A stretch of 19,699 nt of DNA, from contig BDDC01000753.1 in the NCBI GenBank assembly GCA_001662425.1, positions 21,750 through 41,448 of the forward strand. Reading direction: 5' to 3'. A program made the translations under genes and the position numbers. This document shows, piece by piece, positions 10,089 to 19,699 of the stretch; positions within the stretch are counted from its first letter, which is position 1, and each line of letters begins with the position of its first letter. The DNA comes from Chlamydomonas sphaeroides. Its lineage: Eukaryota > Chlorophyta > Chlorophyceae > Chlamydomonadales > Chlamydomonadaceae. The notes beneath the pieces were generated by a model. That model worked only from the letters and a program-made list of their open reading frames with translations, ran no database searches and was not told the origin of the DNA.

Positions 10089-11250
10089 CGCGGTCGGCTG
10101 TGGCTTCGCTTGGGTTCGACCACCCTGACGCCGCCCGCCGGCGGCACTCCTTGACGCCACCCCTGGCCCCGCAGGAGGGCCATCCAAGCCGCGCCTTGCC
10201 TTGATTGACGCAGTGAACAAGGCGCCATGAGCAGACAATGTACGTTGCCGAGGCAGAGGACATCAAAAATTCAACGTCATATGCATGACAACGGTACGGC
10301 ACTTGGCACACCATGCGCAGCATGCGTCCCGGGTCTGCCGGCTCCCTCCCTCTCCCTGCTGCTCCCCCAGCCTCCCTGGTCCAACCACCCTGACAACCAA
10401 CAAACGGCGGTAGTACGTGAAGGCAGCACGGCGGAGCCCGCTCAGTGGTCGAACTGGCAGTTGTCAGCAGTGACGGTGACAGCGCCGGCCGTGTGCGGGG
10501 GCAGCCGCCGGCGCACATGCCGCCGGCTTCGAGCTCGCCGCACAGATGAGAGCCCGCAACTTCCATAGCGCCACACACGGCACGCAATCCTGCTGCTCAA
10601 CCTCTGCGCCTGAAGCCCACGTTCCAGTCGCTGACCTCCTCCAACCGATCCGGCTTGTCGAGCCTGCGGGCGCAAGACGGGCGCAAGGATGCTTGGGAGA
10701 TCAACTCGTCGGCTCCATCCCAAAAGTTGTGATCCAGGTTCCTCCATCACGGGCGTGTGCTGGGTCGCGAAACAGGGGGCCTTTAGGCCACCCAACCAAG
10801 GCGGCGAAACGAGGGGCAGAGTGGCCGCCCTTCATGCGGCCCAGCTTGTCGGGCCTGCGTCGTGCGCGCGAGGCCGCGGGACCATGGAGCCAGAGATGCC
10901 GTACAGCATACACCGACGCAGAAGACTCGCCTAGGGCCGGGATTGGTGACCAGTGAGTATCACATGCTCCAAGTACGACGTGCGTGTCGGGGAAAGCGAG
11001 GGCCACCACACGTCTGCTGTCCCGTTGCCCACCCGTACGTACCCCGTGCCCGTCCCTTGATGAGTGCCATCCCTTTGCGCGTTCCCACTTCGGCCCAGCC
11101 GCCAAGTTCGCATACTTTCGTCTCTGGCTCCTCTGTTACGGACCCAGTACCCAGCCGTCGCAATCCCATGGCACGCTGCGCTAGCGGCAGCTGCGCCATA
11201 GCCACATCAGGCTCCCGGTCACTAGGTGCCGGCCCGCGCCTGTACGTGAC

Positions 11251-14200
11251 TCACAGGCAGCGCCGCCGGCCGTACTTGTGAATGCCGTACAGCCTGTACG
11301 GTTGATGTGCGCCCGCCATGGCGCCAAGCCTGCCGTACGTGCTCCAGGCCGTGATCACGTGGGCGTGCGCCATGCCGTACAGCCACAGCTCGCCCGCCGC
11401 CACGTGGAGGCCTGCCTGGCCGTTGCGGGAGTAGTCCTAAGGCAACAAGGGGCAAGGAGTCAGGAGTCAGGGAGTCGGGCTGCCGATTCCTCGTGAAGTC
11501 ATGCGGAGAATGGTGTTCTGCATAGTGCAAGTCAGCAACCCCAGGGATGAGGGCAGGGAGCGCAACGGGAAGGCAACCGCGGGACCCGCGCCTCCTGGTC
11601 CCGCGAGATGCTGCGCATGCAGGGCGCGAGGCGCCAGCCTACAGCCATGATAGCTGCGGATTCCTGTATCATACGGGATACAGGACGTAAAAGAGCATGC
11701 GAAGCACTTTGTCGGCGGACCCCACCTGCACGTGATCCAGGGGGATGTCCTCGGCCATCAGCAGTCTCCCGCTCCCCCCGAACTGCTCCCTGGCCGCTCT
11801 CCGCACCGCCGCAGAGTCGCTGACCACGAACCAGAAGACCTTTCGGGGCGGCGGCGGCGGCGGCGGCGGCGGCCGTCCTCGCGAGGACTCGCCGCCGGTG
11901 TCCTCCGCACGCGCCGACGAGCCATCGCCAACAAGCCGCCGCCGCCGCCGGGAGTGCTCATGCGCCAGCAACCAGGGCAGCCGCAGGCTGCCGCCCGCGG
12001 AGCGCACGAGGGAGGCCAGGAAGTGGCCCCAGCTACGGCTGGGCGTGCCCCCGAACTCGGGCAGGGCCTCCAGCTGCGCTGTCAGCTCTAGCGCGCACTC
12101 GAAGTAGGCCTCCCTGGCGAGGCAGGGTGGCGCGGGGAGGGGGGAGCGAGGTTGGTCTGATGCCACGGCAGCAGGGAGGGCTTCCGGGCACGGGTACGGG
12201 CGCCGCCGCAGCCGCGACGACGACGGATGGGCGCTCCCCTGCGCGGCAGGCTGAAGGTACGGTATTGGCGCCGATGCGGCGGCACCGTACTGTACGGCAG
12301 AGGCACATGGCATCTGCAGACATCCGGATCCGGATCGGCATCGCCGCGCGCACAAGGGCGCCGATGCTGCTGCGCCAGTCGCGCGTAACCGACTAGCGCT
12401 GCAAGCAGCGATGTATCGGTGATGCGGTACGCAAACGCTGCCGCAGACGTATGTATGTCAGATTCGCCGGGACGGCTCACCCGATGAACTTGGTGCGGCG
12501 GAAGAAGCCCAGGTGGCTCTCCGTGACGTGGGCGGTATCGTTTGTGAAGGTGCTGTCGCCCGCTCGGATCTGCGAGAGCGCGGCCAAGCGGTCGTTGGAC
12601 GGGCGCGTGGCGGCTGGAGCGGCATGAGCGAGCGCGGGTCAGCCAAGAGCCAGACAGGCAGCCGGGGTACGTACAGGCCGGACGTTGCAACCAATACTGG
12701 GGGCGGGGTGTGCTCGTTCTGCCTCGAAAGCAGCACAACGCTTTGGTCCGGCCCACCTCCCTGTCACACCTTGATCGCTTCCCAGTTCTGTGCCCCGCTT
12801 CCACCAACCAACCGGCACCGATGTCCACGCTCTCCTGAGCTTGCGCAGGCCCAGCCCAGATCAAGCGACGACTACTGCCATACCCATTACCCCACCCATG
12901 CCTCCTGCTGCTCGATCATCAGCATACCCACTGGCACGAGCCCACGTGAGACAACCCCGCCCCGCTGCTGCCACGTCCCGCCCCGCCCACCACCCCGCCT
13001 GCCCCGTCGCCTCTCCGTCTCCTGGCCCCGCCCTGCGCTCGCGCGCCAACCTGAAGGCCGATGATGAAGTTGGTTGGGTCCTGGGGCCGCGCAAGCAGAT
13101 GCGTCCAGGTGCAACCGGAGGCAAGCGTGCGTGGGCTAGATGGAGACGGCACCGGCAATCAAGCGTGCAAGCTGCAAGCGGCTGCGCCCTGGCTTGAACC
13201 GTTGGTATCGCCAGCCTCTGGCAGATGCCTCTCTTGCTTCTTAAACCCTGCTGCATCTTCGCTGACTTCGTTCCACGCTGGTTTGACAGCGGAACCAGCG
13301 GCTGCAACCCCCATCACTTGACACGCCATTATTCATCCACCCGCTCACCCGCTCACCCCGCACCCACCCAAGGCACGCACCAGCAGCTTGTCCAGAAGGT
13401 CGCCCTGCTGCCGGAAGGGCGCCAGGGCGGCGGGGCTAGGCATGTAGGCCAGGCTGAACAGGCAGCGCACGGCGGTGTGCGCCGTCAGGCCCATGCCCTG
13501 TCATGGCGGGTGCGTCGGAGGGCCACCAAGGCAGCAACGCAGCAGCAGCAGTGGTGGGAGGTGGGCACGCGAGCTCGTCATCATCAGGTGCCATCGTTGA
13601 TGATGTGAGCGGCGGTACGTACGTATGCAGCTAGCGCGGTGCGTCCTGCCTGGTGGGCCTAGCGAGCCAGGGGTCGCGTTAGTTGCAGCCAGGGGCCGCG
13701 CGGGGCGACGATGCGGGAGGTGCGACTCCTGTGCAGGGCCATCCTTGCGCTGGGCGATGTACGGGAGGACGGCGTAGGACAGGTGCGTACCGGTAGGCAG
13801 GCAACGGGAGGAGCGGCTGCACGCGTGGTGGGGAAGCAATCAAGATGACTGCGCGGCGTGTTCCGGTGATAGCGGCGGCCGGGTGCATAGCGGGGCGCGT
13901 TGTGTTGTAGTGGGGGGCCGCGCCGTTGTGTTGTAGTGGGGGCTCGGCTCCAGATTGCCGTTGACAGCGGGTGGCGGGTAAGGGCCGGGGTTGGGGTCAG
14001 GGGGTGGGTCGGTGTTTTGGGCCCCCGGGTGAATCGGGCTGCACGAGGGTGTTGCTCGGAGTTCGGGCTGTGAGTGAGTTCGGTACCTTAGTCGGCTGAT
14101 GCCGCGCCGCGCCATCAAGACGACTTCACTACGCCGTCGACCGAGTGACGGGCCCCTTGGCCGCCGGAACTTGGCGGTTACAAGTGTTGCGTGCGAATCC

Positions 14201-16084
14201 GACGCCCAACGAGGCAAAGCATGTAGCAGCGCCGCACCGCACCTTCAGGCGTTCCGCCAGCAGCGGGTTCTGGAGCATCCAGCGCAGCTGGCCGTTGTTG
14301 ATCGTCCAGATCACGGTGTCGTACTCGTTGCCGTACGACGTAAGTTCCGACTCGGCGAACAGCCGCCTGCGGTGGCGGGGGGCGGGTCGACAGCAGGGGT
14401 CAACAGCAGGTGTGAGCATGCGGGGAAACTGGGGTGACGTGGGCAGGTCGCTCGCGAGGGACGTCGGGGTGGGCCCGGTAGGGGAGAAGATACAGAAGAC
14501 GCGAAGGCCTGTGCTTTAACGCTAACCGGTATAGTCTTAGGGTCCCCGCGCCGGGCTGCCAGTTCTGGCTGTTGTCTCAGGTACCTTCCACGCTGGTCCT
14601 CAAGTCAAAGCAAGCAAAGCCTGTGCTTGAAACCCCCTCTGTCCCCAGCCAACCAGCCCACCTTAACTCCTGCTTTGACGTCGCATCGGTTGGGTCCACA
14701 TAATGCCGTGCGCGTAACTCAGATCGTCCGGTTTGGGCCCACCAGTGGTTCTCCGTGACCAGCGGCAGCACGGAGCCGTTGGCGTCCCGTACCAACCGCG
14801 CACCGTCGTGCTGATCGCGCGGCGGCGAACGCCAATCTATGTACGGCGATTGCAGCGACTCCCACAGCACGTGAGTGCCGTACCATACATACTGGTACGT
14901 AAGGGGGTGGGAGGGAAACAGGCAGGGAGGGGAAGCAGAGGTGGCCGGGTCGAGGAGCGGAGAGTTGCCGCGCGGGAGCGGGGAATGCAGGGGGAGGCGC
15001 ACGCTCATTTGGGAGGAGGACCTGGCTGGAATGGATCGATGCGGATGGACTTGTGGCGATGGGGTGAGGTAGGTTGCTGGGCTGGCCTGCAGGACTGCTG
15101 AGGAAAAGGACACCCCAAAAACATACCGAAAACGCGAACATCACGCCTACACTAGGTTTCAACGTGCAAGGCCGCCGGCCGCCTTCGGCCGTGCGGGGCC
15201 GGCCTCGGTGCCGCGATTGCGGTAAGGCTCTATCTGCTCCAACCTAGCCTGCCCCAGCTAACAAAGGTCGAATTGCTCTAAGCCTAAGGGTCCTCTGATA
15301 TCCGTTTCGCCTTGACGAAGAAGCAACGTACTAATACGCACATACATGCATACATGCACGCGGTTGATCTAGCTCTACCACCACGCAGCACCTCGCACTT
15401 CGTCACATCCGTACATACCGCCTCTAAAGTAATAAGCCCAGGCCCAGGCTCACCTCGAAAGCCCTGTTGGTCAGGATCGAGTAGAGCAGCACCGTAAGGG
15501 AGCAGGTGAGTCGGTCCGCCAGGCCGCTGGCCTCGGACACCATGACGCTGTAGCGCGGCGCCGGGTCGGCGCCGGACCGGACTGCAGCGTGCGCCCTGCC
15601 GTACGCTTCATACCAGGTGCCGCAGCCCGAGCCGCTGGCGCGCGCCTGGCGCGTGAAGGAGGCGGGCCCGGGACGGTCAGGGCGGGGAGTACGTGACGCA
15701 CTGGGGGCCGAGTTGGGCGGCGGGTGGAGGGCCTGGCTGCCCGCTATGAAAGTTCAGCAGGGCCCGGGCGGGCACGCGGGCGGGTGGGGAGCGAGCGAGG
15801 TCGTCCCGTTTTGCTCCCCGCGACTTGAGTTGCGGCTTGCGGGCTCGTCCCGCGTCATAAGTACCCGGCTGCGATAGCCAACCGCACGCATCCGCCGTCC
15901 ACTCTCCTTGCCTGAACACCGACCTTGCTTGAGCCGCGGCTGGGATGGGCGCACCTACTTTGACTGCGTCTCCCAAGCGGGGATGAATGGCGTCAAAGGC
16001 GCCCACGTCCAGCTCCACAGGCTCGGCGCTGCCTTGATTCGCGAGCCATAAACAGACGACCGCTAGCAGCGTCCACAGTCTCAT
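11251..16084 (-). CDS. Fucosyltransferase-like glycosyltransferase (GT37-related), complete, 9 exons
   Basis: Exons on the - strand: 16084-15959, 15645-15454, 14891-14662, 14366-14243, 13497-13381, 13080-13051, 12569-12481, 12113-11726 and 11436-11251. Phases agree throughout and give 493 residues. Residues 1-20 (MRLWTLLAVVCLWLANQGSA) form a signal peptide, so the protein enters the secretory pathway. Residues 83-106 (GLADRLTCSLTVLLYSILTNR) match the GLGNR...LTNR block of xyloglucan-type fucosyltransferases. IIGLQIRAGDSTF (269-281) fits the GDP-fucose-binding VGIQIR block; WFVVSDSAAV (396-405) and HVITAWSTYGRLGAMAG (458-474) are later conserved blocks. Asn144-Gly-Ser and Asn283-Asp-Thr are possible N-glycosylation sites. 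A low-complexity insert (354-392: Arg-rich, acidic, then nine Pro) interrupts the C-terminal lobe. Exon 6 is only 30 nt and uses a weak GTTGGC donor. Likely role: Golgi transfer of fucose to a wall or glycoprotein glycan. The donor sugar is inferred. The exon 1/2 junction is the least certain. Confidence 0.85.
11847..11873. repeat. GGC trinucleotide run encoding nine prolines
   Basis: A nearly pure GGC/CGG run inside exon 8 of the fucosyltransferase-like gene; on the coding (-) strand it encodes residues Pro384-Pro392. It keeps the frame open and is likely length-variable between strains. Confidence 0.85.
13579..13605. repeat. Perfect 8-bp inverted repeat (CATCATCA/TGATGATG)
   Basis: Arms 13579-13586 and 13598-13605 around an 11-base loop, in intron 4 of the fucosyltransferase-like gene. 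It contains a box-C-like TGATGA, but no box D at a suitable distance, so I do not call a snoRNA. Confidence 0.6.
13899..13950. repeat. Two tandem 26-bp units in intron 4
   Basis: GTTGTGTTGTAGTGGGG occurs at 13899 and again at 13925. The units diverge towards their 3' ends. Confidence 0.75.
13969..14008 (+). other. G-run cluster, possible G-quadruplex, in intron 4
   Basis: At least five runs of three or more G in 40 bases on the + strand (GGG, GGG, GGG, GGGG, GGGG, GGGGG spaced by 1-5 bases). This is the template strand of the fucosyltransferase-like gene, so the RNA would be C-rich here; any effect would be at the DNA level. Confidence 0.5.
14879..14899. repeat. 7-bp perfect inverted repeat spanning a 3' splice site
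   Basis: CGTACCA (14879-14885) and TGGTACG (14893-14899) around TACATAC. The acceptor AG of intron 2 of the fucosyltransferase-like gene (exon 3 begins at 14891) falls at the edge of one arm, so in the RNA the splice site could be held in a small hairpin. A strong pyrimidine tract lies just upstream. Confidence 0.6.
15169..15205. repeat. GC-rich hairpin in intron 2
   Basis: GGCCG (15177-15181) and CGGCC (15186-15190) form a perfect stem with a four-base loop. An alternative longer stem pairs 15169-15180 with 15196-15205 with a two-base bulge. No function suggested. Confidence 0.5.
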
Positions 16085-16182
16085 GGCGCGGCTGCGCACT
16101 CGACAATCTATGTCATGCCCGCCGTGTGTGTCTGTCTACCCGCGCCGTCATAGCGCGCTCAAGGCCTCTGGCAGCATCAATA

Positions 16183-16190
16183 CTTTTATA
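16183..16190 (-). promoter_or_regulatory. TATA-like box of the fucosyltransferase-like gene
   Basis: TATAAAAG on the - strand, about 100 bp upstream of the ATG at 16084, in the correct orientation. The surrounding DNA is AT-richer than the gene. The position would give a 5' UTR of roughly 70 nt, which is reasonable. Confidence 0.5.
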
Positions 16191-18011
16191 ATCCACAGTA
16201 CTGCGTTGCTGGCGAGGTAAACGTGCGTTAAGCCCTGAACGCCACGCAAGCATTTGGTGCGCATAGCAGAATGTGGACGAAGTGGCTGCACAGAGGTTTG
16301 GCAACGTCCTGCAATTGAGAGCGAGACATGGTGCCATCGACATTTGCAGAGTGCAGTTTGTAACTTCATCGACACTTGCTTTGCGCCGGCGCCTGCTGAG
16401 CCGGCGTGCATTATACCTGCGAATTAGTTTCAGCGTGCGAATTAGTATCATGTTTGTGCATGCCGTGTAGTTCCGGGCACCCATACGTTTTAGACCGTAT
16501 CATCACCCTGCCTCGTGAAACTTCGCAGCAGGCGTAAATTCATACCAACGTAGCATTGACAGCGCAGTAACAATGGCAAAGGCGCTCGCGTGACCGCAGA
16601 GCGAGCGTGCGTAAGACACACAAAACTGCGGGACAAACTCGTACGCAGCCCTGCCTGCGCGACGACACCTATAGCAGCATACGTGTGCGCAAACTTACAT
16701 TTGCTGCAGCGAAATGCTTGGATTTAAACATGTTGGAAAACTAAAACCTCGCCGTGCGTGTACGAAGGCAGGCAGGAACAGCGTGGAACAGCAGCTAGCA
16801 GCCCGCCGCCGGCTCGGATTTGCACTGCAAGCACTGCCGGGCTGGATACGTATGTTAGGACTCTGCCGGGTTACATACAGCTGCCGAAGGTCGACTCTTG
16901 TGACGTGCCAAGCAACTAACGGTCGGGCTGAGCAGGGTCGACTCCGTCCTGGGAGACCCCCTGGTTGGGCGAATGACATAAAGATACCACGGAGTGACAT
17001 ACATGCTGGCTCGGCGGCGGCACGCAAGGGCACGCACGGGCGTCCGCCGGCAAGGCCCCGACAGAATGCCACCAGGCTTGCTTGTATCACACCTGAAACC
17101 TGTCCCAGTGCATGGCTCGCCCCAAAAAGAGGCCATCCAGACCAGACTCACACCATCGGTCATAATGCGGTTGTCACCGAGGGTCACCGGGAGTATTTCA
17201 GGGCGGGGTCTCGGGCACACCGACATCCGTGCCCTCATGTGAGCACTTGCTTGTTGAACAAACATGTGAACAAATCAATAGCACACCCCTGAAACAGCTT
17301 GACAGTTTGAGCGCGCCAGACATGCATGCCAACATTGGATGCATGGAGTGATAGATAGATACACCTCGCACCAGCATTTTAAGGGCTGGAAGTCCTTACA
17401 CCAGCCGTCATTCCAAAATGTGCGGTGAGTCCTGCCGTGGGCGGCGCGCTGGGTTAGTTTCTGTGCAGCGTGTCGTTACATTAAAATATGCGGCGGCATT
17501 CGTTGATTGCACAGGTGGGGTTGCACATACATGAGCCAGCTGCCATGCCCGATGTATGGCTGATTCCGGGCTAGGTGTTCTCTTGACAACTTTGTTATGC
17601 ATGGCGTACTGTGGTTCGTCGTGGCTGGGTCCGGCGTGGCCAGCGGGCGCGGTTCCTGCGTGGCGTGATGTTGCACCCCCGAGCGGATGGCTGGAGAAAG
17701 CAGCGCAGGTTACCTACAAGCAACCTTGACGTACAGTAATGGGGTTCCAAGAAAAGCGTGTCCGCATCAGAATGTGCGTCAGGGGTGCAGATCCAATCCG
17801 TTCTCTGTCTGGGCGGGGCTGCCGGCCGCCCCCCGACCGTCGGGTTGCTTCCCAAAAAGGCGTTGGGACGCAGGCGCCAACCACCCTCTCAACCAGCGCT
17901 CTACGTCACAGTGCCGGAACTTGTCTGGGATGCGACCCCTGGATGGTGGTCCCATCACCCGGACATGGCCGGGGCACGCTTGCGTCAAAGAATTGGCTGG
18001 CACCCCGCCCA
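16191..18011. other. AT-richer intergenic region, no gene recognised
   Basis: Composition drops towards even AT/GC and ORFs are short in all frames. There are small features only: the decamer GCGAATTAGT twice near 16419 and 16437, a short GATA run near 17350-17360, and several TTACA words (TGTAA on the - strand) near 16695, 16864, 17395 and 17472. Those could be polyadenylation signals of an unseen - strand transcript. I cannot assign any gene or transposon. Confidence 0.4.
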
Positions 18012-18359
18012 ATGGCCTCGCGCAAGCACAAGCGAGCGGCCGCTACCGCAACAGCCGCCGCCCAGCCAGCCAAGCACGGCCAGGAGGCAGGGCCCGCCCT
18101 CGCTGCCAACTCAGCCCCCAACACCACTACGCTTCCACTTGCCGCGGCCGCCGCGGCCGCGGCCGCGGCCGCTCGGCTCCGGCCCCGGAGTGGGAGCGGC
18201 TGCGGCGCTGCCAGCGGAGGGCCCGGCCCGGCCCCCGCTGTCAGAGCTGGGGCAGCCGCGCTTACCGCAGCCGCGACCGCCACGACCGCCTGGCCCCGGC
18301 CCTGCGCCGCCGCTGTGGCAGGGCTGGTTCCCCTACCCCACATGTTCACGTGGTGGTAG
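18012..18359 (+). CDS. Doubtful Ala-rich ORF, hypothetical
   Basis: An ATG-initiated ORF of 115 residues starting MASRKHKRAAATATAAAQ, with an 11-residue Ala run encoded by the GCGGCC repeat and a GC-rich third position. It stands as a GC-rich island in AT-richer DNA, which is why I list it. It has no recognisable domain; the stop could be read past if a downstream intron exists. The opposite strand and another + frame are also open here (Ala-rich and Pro-rich), so this may be non-coding low-complexity DNA. Confidence 0.22.
   Translation: MASRKHKRAAATATAAAQPAKHGQEAGPALAANSAPNTTTLPLAAAAAAAAAAARLRPRSGSGCGAASGGPGPAPAVRAGAAALTAAATATTAWPRPCAAAVAGLVPLPHMFTWW
18141..18172. repeat. GCGGCC simple repeat
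   Basis: About five imperfect GCGGCC hexamers in tandem, making repeated NotI-like palindromes. Confidence 0.85.
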
Positions 18360-18448
18360 CCCGTGGAGCATCTCGAGCATCCTCTTGCTTGTAGCAGGCT
18401 AGCTCCTGTTACAGCCGCCCCCGTCGTCGCCGCCGGAACTGGTCTCGC

Positions 18449-18544
18449 GTGTCGACACTAGTAACCTCGTGTCGACGTTTGCCCATGTGATACACCCTTG
18501 CCTGACACAAGGCCTCGTGCCGTGTCAGGTGTCAGTGACACGAG
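18449..18544. repeat. Cluster of nested palindromes with TGTC/GACA cores
   Basis: GTGTCGACAC (18449-18458) is a perfect palindrome. CTCGTGTC (18466-18473) pairs with GACACGAG (18537-18544). Between these arms, CCTGACAC (18501-18508) pairs with GTGTCAGG (18522-18529), and GTGTCAGTGACAC (18529-18541) is palindromic about its central G. Together they could fold as a branched structure. Confidence 0.7.
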
Positions 18545-19159
18545 CTTGTGGACCCGGCAACACATATACGTAAGTCCCGCTGCGCGTGGCACAACTAAAT
18601 CGCACTGTAGGGGTCGTAACAACCGTTTCTCGTCGAAAGTGGCTCACCCTATACCGGTGTAGGCCAGGCCACGTGCACCCACATGCACGTCCTCGACTGC
18701 GCATAGATCGCCGCTGGCTGGCCGCCTACCTCAGCACCACAGGTACTGAATTTGCTCCATGCCTTCCCAGGGAGGGTTACCAGGCAGGGTCACACGAACG
18801 AGGGTCTCAGCTACATACCAAATGTGTAAAAAACCAGACGCCTGCAAGTATGGGAACGAAGGCGGCCCACATGGGGGATAGCGATCTGTCCCCACCTGCG
18901 GCTGCCCGCTCCCGTCTTCCATCCATCTCCGCGCGCGTCATCGCTCTGCCTGCCCCGCAGGCGAGCCGCCTCCACCCCTGCCGCTGTGCCGCAGCAGGAC
19001 CCGAACCGGCATTAATTCTGTTGAGCCCCAGCTGCTCGTGTGTAGCGCCCCAGGGGGCCGCGGTGTACCCATGCCACCAACGCACCAAGCGCTCATCCGC
19101 ACGAGAGCTAGGATGGAGTTGACATCAAAGGTATAGATAGCGGACTCGACCCGCCGTGA
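18545..19159. other. Unassigned DNA upstream of the LINE fragment
   Basis: A single 178-codon ORF spans 18586-19122 on the + strand (ATG not well placed, no motifs, mixed codon use), and - strand ORFs overlap it. A TGTAA followed by an A run occurs near 18823. It does not resemble reverse transcriptase, so the retrotransposon at the right edge appears to be missing its upstream part here. Confidence 0.35.
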
Positions 19160-19699
19160 TTCAAGGAGGTAGGGCGACCGGAGGGCCCGAGCCCCTTTTG
19201 TGGCAAGTGCTGGGCGGCCGGCATGCTGTCTTTCCTGCGGGAGCATGTTGGCACCCAGCCCGGCAATCTGACGCCGGGCGAAATAGTTGAGTTCTACACT
19301 GCTATGCGCGTCGACGTGGATGCGTGCGTGTGTTCGTTCGTTCGAAAGCTCGATATCGGTTGGGACACGGCGAAAGAGGTGCCCGACCCGCGCAGGTGTC
19401 CAACCGGTGTTGGGGTGAAGGCCAGTCGGTACCTTCGGTGGATGGGGGGAGACTCACCGCCTACTCACACCGCCGCTATCATGCCCCTGGCCTTGCACCA
19501 GGTGCTCATGCGATTTAGGCTGGGGTGCTGGGACCTTGAGGCCAACCGCCCCCGTGGCAGAACGCGGGAGGCACGCCTTTGCGGGTTATGTGCTAAACAG
19601 CGTTGAAGATGAGTTACATGTTTTCGGCGATTGTCCCGCATATAGCCAGCTGCGGGCTGAGCACGAGCCTACTCTCCAACTTGCACGTCGTGGCATGCG
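19160..19699 (+). mobile_element. Non-LTR (LINE) retrotransposon ORF2 C-terminus, frameshifted, partial
   Basis: The frame open from 19160 to the TGA at 19604 ends LMRFRLGCWDLEANR, then CGLCAKQ. A one-base frame change near 19600 leads to VEDELHVFGDCPAYSQLR, running to the right edge. Joined, the two frames give the C-x2-C-x8-H-x4-C pattern with flanking RFRLG and ED-E-H words that mark the C-terminal end of LINE ORF2 proteins after the reverse transcriptase domain. The reverse transcriptase itself is not seen upstream, so the copy is 5'-truncated or rearranged. The frameshift means it is not functional as read. Codon use is less GC-biased than in the host genes. Confidence 0.65.

Larger units (their letters stand above)
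8209..11250. other. Convergent intergenic and 3' UTR region, no supported gene
   Basis: The THH1/TOM1-like gene (+) and the fucosyltransferase-like gene (-) end facing each other across 3.0 kb. The part nearest the former (8209-9600) is G-rich on the + strand, like a long algal 3' UTR. Long ORFs overlap on both strands at 8613-9683 (for example + 8804-9406 with an ACCATGG start context, and - 8799-9683). They lack recognisable motifs, and such open frames are common by chance at this GC content. From about 9950 to 11250 base composition is more even and I see nothing definable. Confidence 0.4.

Noticed and set aside
12905..12930. A TGATGA on the - strand in intron 6 of the fucosyltransferase-like gene as a box C.
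   Set aside because: No CTGA at a suitable distance downstream and no closing stem.
13572..13610. TGATGA-containing hairpin in intron 4 of the fucosyltransferase-like gene as a fourth snoRNA.
   Set aside because: No box D at 60-100 nt and no terminal stem on either strand.
15260..15285. GGTCGAATTGC resembling a tRNA T-loop.
   Set aside because: No matching acceptor, D or anticodon stems could be built around it on either strand.
17687..18402. Long Pro-rich + frame and Ala-rich - frame as wall glycoprotein genes.
   Set aside because: Composition is dictated by GCGGCC repeats, all three views are low complexity, and there is no signal peptide or domain.

Overview
The window looks like nuclear DNA of a volvocine green alga (Chlamydomonas or a close relative). 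It is GC-rich, the genes are split into many short exons joined by GTGAG/GTGCG-type donors and pyrimidine-rich acceptors, coding sequence prefers C or G at third positions, and the recognisable proteins are eukaryotic and plant/algal families. There is nothing bacterial: no operons, ribosome binding sites, CRISPR or insertion sequences. The genus is inferred from these features; no database search was possible.

Layout, left to right. (1) 1-560, + strand: the last two exons of a histidine-phosphatase (phosphoglycerate-mutase-like) gene that begins left of the window. (2) 1848-4872, - strand: a complete eight-exon gene for an AAMP/Sqt1-type WD40 protein. Its long intron 6 (2398-3190) carries three box C/D snoRNA genes in the same orientation: two 94%-identical paralogues and one unrelated double-guide snoRNA. 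(3) 4873-5258: a short divergent promoter interval. (4) 5259-8208, + strand: a complete eight-exon gene for a seven-span THH1/TOM1/TOM3-family membrane protein. (5) 8209-11250: about 3 kb between two convergent genes, with no gene I can defend. (6) 11251-16084, - strand: a complete nine-exon gene for a secretory-pathway protein of the xyloglucan-fucosyltransferase-like (GT37-related) superfamily, with a TATA-like element upstream. (7) 16191-19159: AT-richer, gene-poor DNA with one doubtful Ala-rich ORF, a GCGGCC repeat and a cluster of dyad-symmetric sequences. (8) 19160-19699, + strand: the frameshifted C-terminal end of a LINE-type retrotransposon ORF2, running off the right edge.

The clearest functional link is at AAMP/Sqt1. 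Yeast Sqt1 is the chaperone for ribosomal protein uL16, and here its homologue hosts snoRNAs. One of these has a guide that fits the 18S rRNA site equivalent to yeast Gm1126. Splice phases of all three complete genes were followed by hand and stay in frame throughout, giving 411, 300 and 493 residues.

I did not find a convincing new multi-gene system. The most interesting content is the intronic snoRNA cluster and the divergent fucosyltransferase-like enzyme.
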